DNA of 36,152 nt from Kiritimatiellia bacterium. Lineage in GTDB: Bacteria; Verrucomicrobiota; Kiritimatiellia; RFP12; UBA1067. Positions 32,175 through 36,152 of the stretch are shown piece after piece. The stretch's first letter is position 1; each line of letters starts with the position of its first letter. The notes under the pieces are model-generated. The model did not search any database and had not been told where the DNA came from. It saw only the letters and a list, made by a program, of their open reading frames with translations. The stretch spans positions 1 through 36,152 of the forward strand of contig JAFPUH010000026.1 of assembly GCA_017395505.1 (NCBI GenBank), read 5' to 3'. Both the position numbers and the translations under genes were made by a program.

Positions 32175-33116
32175 ATGCAAGAGACGTTGCTCAAGATAGA
32201 GGGGCTCCAGAAGAGTTTCGGTGCGCTTAAGGTGCTAAACGGCATCTCCACGGAGATACGTCGTGGGGAGGTTGTGGTCATGATAGGGCCTTCGGGCGGC
32301 GGAAAGTCCACATTTCTCAGGTGCATGAATCTGCTGGAGACTCCGACGGGCGGCCACATCTACTTCGACGGCATGGATATCGTGGGTGCAGACGAGCAGA
32401 CGAAAAACCGCGTGCGCAGCGAGATGGGCATGGTGTTTCAGCATTTCAACCTCTTTCCGCACCTCACCATACTCGACAACATCACTCTCGCCCCTTGTCT
32501 TATCAGGAAGGTTCCGCGCGACAAGGCCGAGGCAAAGGCCATGGAGCTTCTCGAAAGGGTGGGGCTGCAGGACAAGGCTAAGGCATATCCGCAACAGCTT
32601 TCCGGCGGGCAGAAGCAGCGCGTTGCGATCGTGCGGTCGCTGGCGATGGAGCCGAAGGTGATGCTTTTCGACGAACCGACGTCGGCGCTCGACCCTGAGA
32701 TGGTCGGCGAAGTTCTCGACGTGATGAAGGAGCTTGCTTCAAACAGGATGACTATGGTGGTCGTCACGCATGAAATGCGTTTTGCGCGCGATGTGGCCAG
32801 CCGCGTACTGTTTCTCGAAGGCGGGAGAATCTCCGAGGAAGGCTCGCCGGAGCAGATCTTCGGCGCTCCGAAATCGGAGCGGCTTAAGCTCTTTCTCGGC
32901 AAGGTGAACGTCGAGAACGTGCGAAAGGGCATACTGGCCGACGGCGTTGTTGATATCGAGGAGGCCCGCCACCTGAAATCGCTGCTGGCGCCGTTCGCCG
33001 GCGTTGGCGGATTCAACGATGCCTTGGGCAAGGCGCTCGACGAGGTCATTTCGAAGGGGTGCGTGTCGGATGCGGATTCCAGCGCGTTTCGAAGCATACT
33101 GCTTGCCGCGGATTGA
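32175..33116 (+). CDS. polar amino acid ABC transporter ATPase with C-terminal extension
   Basis: The nucleotide-binding subunit of a GlnQ-type importer. Walker A GPSGGGKS (38-45), Q-loop [10 protein letters not shown], signature LSGGQKQR (142-149), Walker B VMLFDEP (162-168) and switch H199 are all intact. GlnQ proteins normally end near residue 240; this one has about 70 further residues (245-313). They hold two similar helical units, [19 protein letters not shown] and [19 protein letters not shown], reminiscent of TerB-like segments. The binding protein and permease follow in the same operon. No Shine-Dalgarno is evident. Confidence 0.93.
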   Translation: MQETLLKIEGLQKSFGALKVLNGISTEIRRGEVVVMIGPSGGGKSTFLRCMNLLETPTGGHIYFDGMDIVGADEQTKNRVRSEMGMVFQHFNLFPHLTILDNITLAPCLIRKVPRDKAEAKAMELLERVGLQDKAKAYPQQLSGGQKQRVAIVRSLAMEPKVMLFDEPTSALDPEMVGEVLDVMKELASNRMTMVVVTHEMRFARDVASRVLFLEGGRISEEGSPEQIFGAPKSERLKLFLGKVNVENVRKGILADGVVDIEEARHLKSLLAPFAGVGGFNDALGKALDEVISKGCVSDADSSAFRSILLAAD

Positions 33117-33155
33117 GATTTCATTCAATAAACAGGACACCAAGGAAAAACGAAC

Positions 33156-33935
33156 ATGAAAGCATTCACGATACTAGCTCCACTTGCGGTCGCCATGACG
33201 ATGATTTGCGGCTGCGGACAGGAAGATGACGGCGTCAGAAGGTTCACGGTCGGCTTTGACGCCGATTTCCCGCCCTACGGCTTCAAGGAAGGGTCCGAAT
33301 ACAAGGGCTTCGACCTCGACCTTGCGCGCGCGGTATGCGAAAGGAAGGGCTGGAAGTTCGTTGCCAATCCCATAAACTGGGATGCGAAGGACATGGAGCT
33401 AAATTCGGGGTCGATCGACTGCATCTGGAACGGCTTCACAATGCAGGGGCGCGAAGATGCCTACACGTTCTCCTCGGCATATGTGGACAATTCGCAGGTG
33501 GTGCTCGTGAAGGCCGATTCGGCGATAAACGATTTCGCTTCACTCGCCGGCAAGGTGGTTGGAGTGCAGACCGACACCCCCGTGGCGAAGGCGCTTGCGT
33601 CCGGCGGCGACAGGCAGGATCTCGGCTCCACTTTCAAGGCGATCGTGGTTGAACCGAACTACAACCAGCTCGTGAACGAGCTTGACATGGGGGCTGTCGA
33701 TGCTGTGGCGCTCGATGTTGGCGTAGCCAAGCGCAAGATGTGCGACCTGCCCGGCAAGTTCAGGATGCTCGACGAAATCGTCATGAAGGAGACTTACGGC
33801 ATCGGCTTCAAGAAGGGCAACACGACGTTGCGCGATGAAGTCGAGGCGGCCTTGCGCGAAATCGCCAACGAGGGGCTGATGGCGGAGCTCGCGCGCAAAT
33901 ACGGCATAGACGAGCAAGCGCTCATCCTTAAGTAA
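33156..33935 (+). CDS. amino acid ABC transporter substrate-binding lipoprotein (family 3)
   Basis: The 259-residue periplasmic receptor has a lipoprotein signal (MKAFTILAPLAVAMTMICGC, acylated Cys at about 20). FTVGFDADFPPYGFKEGSEYKGFDLDLARAV is the hallmark of family 3 binding proteins, followed by SIDCIWNGFTMQGREDAYTFSSAY and LAGKVVGVQTDTP. It delivers a polar amino acid to the permease; the ligand cannot be fixed from sequence. AAGGA precedes the ATG. The permease ATG follows one base after its stop. Confidence 0.93.
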   Translation: MKAFTILAPLAVAMTMICGCGQEDDGVRRFTVGFDADFPPYGFKEGSEYKGFDLDLARAVCERKGWKFVANPINWDAKDMELNSGSIDCIWNGFTMQGREDAYTFSSAYVDNSQVVLVKADSAINDFASLAGKVVGVQTDTPVAKALASGGDRQDLGSTFKAIVVEPNYNQLVNELDMGAVDAVALDVGVAKRKMCDLPGKFRMLDEIVMKETYGIGFKKGNTTLRDEVEAALREIANEGLMAELARKYGIDEQALILK

Positions 33936-33936
33936 A

Positions 33937-34587
33937 ATGACGTTCTGGAGCATGTTGCAGGAGCTCCTCGGGGGGCTCTCGGTTTCGGTGGAGATATTCT
34001 TCTTCACGCTGCTTATAGCTTTGCCGCTTGGGTTCCCCGTGGCGCTGGGCAGGATGTCCTCGAACTGGGCGGTGTCGGGATTCTTCCGCCTGTTCATATC
34101 CATAGTGCGCGGCACGCCGCTCATGCTCCAGATAATATTCGTCTATTTCGCGCCGTACATATTCTTCAAGATGCCGCTTTCGCATTATCCGCGGCTGCTC
34201 GCCACGGTGCTGGCTTTCGGCTTGAACTATGCGGCGTATTTTGCCGAAATCTACCGCGGCGGCATACTTTCGATCGATGTTGGACAGCGCGAGGCGGCCA
34301 GAGCGCTCGGCATGAGCAGGCGCCAGACATTCCTGCGAATCATACTGCCGCAGACAATCAAGCGCGTGATTCCGGCCGTCGGCAACGAGGTCATAACGCT
34401 TGTGAAGGACACTTCGCTGGCGTTCACCATTGCGGTGACTGAGATGTTCACGATAGCGCGCCAGCTTTCTTCGGCCCATACGTCGATGATGCCGCTGATT
34501 GCGGCAGGAGTATTCTACTATATTTTCAACTATTTCGTGGCATTTGCCATGGAAAAGCTGGAGAAGCGTCTTTCGTACTACGGTTGA
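33937..34587 (+). CDS. amino acid ABC transporter permease
   Basis: A 216-residue inner-membrane protein of the HisM/GlnP type with about five helices. The SVEIFFFTLLIALPLGFPVALGRM start, SIVRGTPLMLQI, and the cytoplasmic EAA loop REAARALGMSRRQTFLRIILPQ that docks the ATPase are all present. As the only permease gene it probably acts as a homodimer. It follows the binding-protein gene with a one-base gap, and its stop codon overlaps a TTGACA box upstream of dnaK. Confidence 0.93.
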   Translation: MTFWSMLQELLGGLSVSVEIFFFTLLIALPLGFPVALGRMSSNWAVSGFFRLFISIVRGTPLMLQIIFVYFAPYIFFKMPLSHYPRLLATVLAFGLNYAAYFAEIYRGGILSIDVGQREAARALGMSRRQTFLRIILPQTIKRVIPAVGNEVITLVKDTSLAFTIAVTEMFTIARQLSSAHTSMMPLIAAGVFYYIFNYFVAFAMEKLEKRLSYYG

Positions 34588-34611
34588 CACCGTTTGCGGG
34601 TGTGACATATT
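34584..34611 (+). promoter_or_regulatory. possible sigma-70-type promoter upstream of dnaK
   Basis: Perfect TTGACA (34584-34589), 16-base spacer, CATATT (34606-34611; four of six bases match). It overlaps the permease stop codon. It lies about 75 bases upstream of the better sigma-54 element, giving a possible tandem promoter arrangement. Confidence 0.4.
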
Positions 34612-34639
34612 GGCGCGACATTGTGTCGCAGTTGGCGCG
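34610..34639. repeat. TTGGCGCG direct repeats flanking GCGACA-TTG-TGTCGC
   Basis: TTGGCGCG occurs at 34610-34617 and 34632-34639, 22 bases apart. Between them, overlapping the first, is the inverted repeat GCGACA (34615-34620) / TGTCGC (34624-34629). It is a candidate activator or repressor site for the dnaK promoter; it is not a CIRCE element. Confidence 0.55.
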
Positions 34640-34682
34640 GTTTAGGGGTGGATATAGCTGTTTTGTGAGACATTCAGCGGTT

Positions 34683-34698
34683 TGGCATGGTCTCTGCT
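34683..34698 (+). promoter_or_regulatory. sigma-54 (-24/-12) promoter of dnaK
   Basis: TGGCATGGTCTCTGCT has the diagnostic GG (34684-34685), exactly ten bases, then GC (34696-34697), and matches the TGGCAYR-N4-TTGCW consensus except at one base. Expected transcription start is about 34709, a leader of about 21 bases, with AAAGG (34714-34718) as ribosome binding site. Confidence 0.75.
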
Positions 34699-34729
34699 AA
34701 ATGTTTGGCACAGAAAGGTAGTAAAGACT

Positions 34730-36152
34730 ATGGCAAAAGTATTAGGAATTGATTTGGGTACGACCAACAGCTGCATGGCTGTGATGGAAGGCGGAGAAGC
34801 TGTCGTAATTCCCAACAAGGAGGGCGCGCGTACGACGCCTTCGATCGTGGCGTTTACGAAGACGGGCGAGGTTCTTGTCGGTCAGGCGGCCAAGCGTCAG
34901 GCGGTTACGAATCCGAAGTCGACGATCTACTCCATCAAGCGTTTCATCGGCCGTCGCTTTGAAGAGATGACCGACGAGATCAAGATGGTGCCTTACGAGG
35001 TCGTCCGCGCGGCGAACGGTGATGCGGCCGTCAAGGTCGGCGAGAAGGTCTACACGGCGCAGGAGATTTCGGCGATGGTCCTTCGCAAGCTGAAGGAGGA
35101 TGCCGAGGCGTTCCTGGGCGAGAAGATCACCGAGGCCGTCATTACGGTTCCCGCCTACTTCAACGACCAGCAGCGTCAGGCGACGAAGGATGCCGGCAAG
35201 ATCGCCGGTCTCGACGTCAAGCGCATCGTCAACGAGCCGACTGCGGCTTCGCTCGCTTACGGTCTCGACAAGAAGAAGAACGAGAAGATCGCGGTCTACG
35301 ACTTCGGTGGCGGTACGTTCGATATCTCCGTGCTAGACATCGGTGACGGCGTCTTCGAGGTCAAGGCGACGAACGGCGATACCCATCTCGGTGGCGACGA
35401 TCTCGACCAGGCGATCATGAAGTGGATGATCGACGACTTCAAGGCGCAGCAGGGCATCGACCTCTCGAACGACATGATGGCTCTCCAGCGTCTCAAGGAA
35501 GAGGCCGAGAAGGCGAAGTGCGCCCTCTCTACGGCCACAACCTACGACATCAACCTGCCGTTCATTACGGCTGACGCGACGGGTCCGAAGCACCTCACGG
35601 CCACGCTCAACAAGGCGAAGCTCGAGGCCCTCACGATGGATCTCGTGAACCGCACCAGCGAGCCTTGCCGCAAGTGCATGGCCGATGCCGAGCTTTCGAC
35701 GGTCGACGAGGTCGTTCTCGTCGGCGGCCAGACGCGCATGCCTCTCATTCAGGAGAAGGCGCGTTCGCTCTTCGGTAAGGAGCCTCACAAGGGCGTCAAC
35801 CCAGATGAGGTCGTCGCCATGGGCGCGGCGATTCAGGGCGGCATCCTGAAGGGCGAGGTCAAGGATGTGCTGCTTCTCGACGTCACCCCGCTTACACTCG
35901 GCATCGAGACCCTCGGCGGCGTCATGACCCCGCTCATCGAGCGCAACACGACGATCCCGACCAAGAAGAGCCAGGTGTTCTCGACCGCGGCCGACAACCA
36001 GCCGGCTGTGACGATCGCGATCTTCCAGGGCGATCGCAAGATGGCCCGCGACAACAAGAGCCTCGGCAACTTCAACCTCGACGGAATTCCGCCCGCTCCG
36101 CGTGGCGTGCCGCAGATCGAGGTTACTTTCGACATCGACGCCAACGGCATCC
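34730..36152 (+). CDS. dnaK: molecular chaperone DnaK (5' part, cut by window end)
   Basis: The Hsp70 chaperone of the cytoplasm. 474 codons are present; the C-terminal part of the substrate-binding domain and the lid lie beyond the window. The start [109 protein letters not shown] and the substrate-domain [13 protein letters not shown] are all canonical. The ATPase domain appears intact. The gene has its own upstream promoter region with a sigma-54-type element and is not preceded by grpE or hrcA. Confidence 0.98.
   Translation, partial: MAKVLGIDLGTTNSCMAVMEGGEAVVIPNKEGARTTPSIVAFTKTGEVLVGQAAKRQAVTNPKSTIYSIKRFIGRRFEEMTDEIKMVPYEVVRAANGDAAVKVGEKVYTAQEISAMVLRKLKEDAEAFLGEKITEAVITVPAYFNDQQRQATKDAGKIAGLDVKRIVNEPTAASLAYGLDKKKNEKIAVYDFGGGTFDISVLDIGDGVFEVKATNGDTHLGGDDLDQAIMKWMIDDFKAQQGIDLSNDMMALQRLKEEAEKAKCALSTATTYDINLPFITADATGPKHLTATLNKAKLEALTMDLVNRTSEPCRKCMADAELSTVDEVVLVGGQTRMPLIQEKARSLFGKEPHKGVNPDEVVAMGAAIQGGILKGEVKDVLLLDVTPLTLGIETLGGVMTPLIERNTTIPTKKSQVFSTAADNQPAVTIAIFQGDRKMARDNKSLGNFNLDGIPPAPRGVPQIEVTFDIDANGI

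Noticed and set aside
34610..34639. CIRCE operator at dnaK
   Set aside because: The inverted repeat does not match the TTAGCACTC-N9-GAGTGCTAA pattern.
34704..34720. Second sigma-54 promoter starting at TTTGGCACAG
   Set aside because: It has the GG half but no GC at the required ten-base distance.

Overview
The window reads as a chromosomal segment of a Gram-negative bacterium with a fairly GC-rich core genome. It encodes outer-membrane assembly and lipid A genes (bamA, a Skp/OmpH chaperone, lpxD) and a DUF4838 glycoside-hydrolase-like protein of a kind common in the Lentisphaerota/Kiritimatiellota side of the PVC superphylum. A sigma-54-type dnaK promoter and many uncharacterised exported proteins fit the same picture. 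My best guess is Kiritimatiellota or a neighbouring Verrucomicrobiota lineage, possibly gut-associated. This placement is inference from gene content; no rRNA is present.

Region 1 (1-7315) is accessory. It opens with about 870 bases of non-coding DNA packed with short tandem and inverted repeats, AT-rich palindromes and hairpins. Next come a Fic-family protein with a C-terminal winged helix, and a 1609-residue fusion of a DnaQ-like exonuclease, a cysteine cluster, a RecQ-type SF2 helicase and a UvrD-type SF1 helicase. A small zinc-ribbon membrane protein follows. The fusion gene is visibly more AT-rich than the rest, which suggests horizontal acquisition. This is the best candidate in the window for an uncharacterised system, possibly genome defence or repair.

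Region 2 (7329-18486) returns to GC-rich core coding: a YbaK-like deacylase, the DUF4838 protein, rpsP-rplS (adjacent, without rimM-trmD), an aminotransferase, an exported acidic-tailed protein, ispE with an overlapping tRNA-Gln, a transglutaminase-like protein, tRNA-Ser, tRNA-Gly, recN and a dehydroquinate-synthase-like protein that has lost key residues.

Region 3 (18492-25350) is a tight run: bamA, skp, lpxD, coaD, ilvD, ruvA. A short tilS runs convergently and overlaps the end of ruvA. From a palindromic divergent promoter the other way runs a second operon: phosphohexomutase, TPR lipoprotein, CvpA-like protein, 5-formyl-THF cyclo-ligase and a C25-like exported protein.

Region 4 (30936-36152) holds a PspC-domain protein, an EamA transporter, a complete polar-amino-acid ABC transporter (ATPase with an unusual C-terminal extension, binding lipoprotein, permease) and the 5' part of dnaK, cut by the window end.

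Promoters are unusually uniform: eight of nine that I can see are exact TGnTATAAT extended -10 elements and the ninth (tRNA) is TGGTATCAT. At several genes the -10 lies so close to the start codon that the mRNA should be leaderless.
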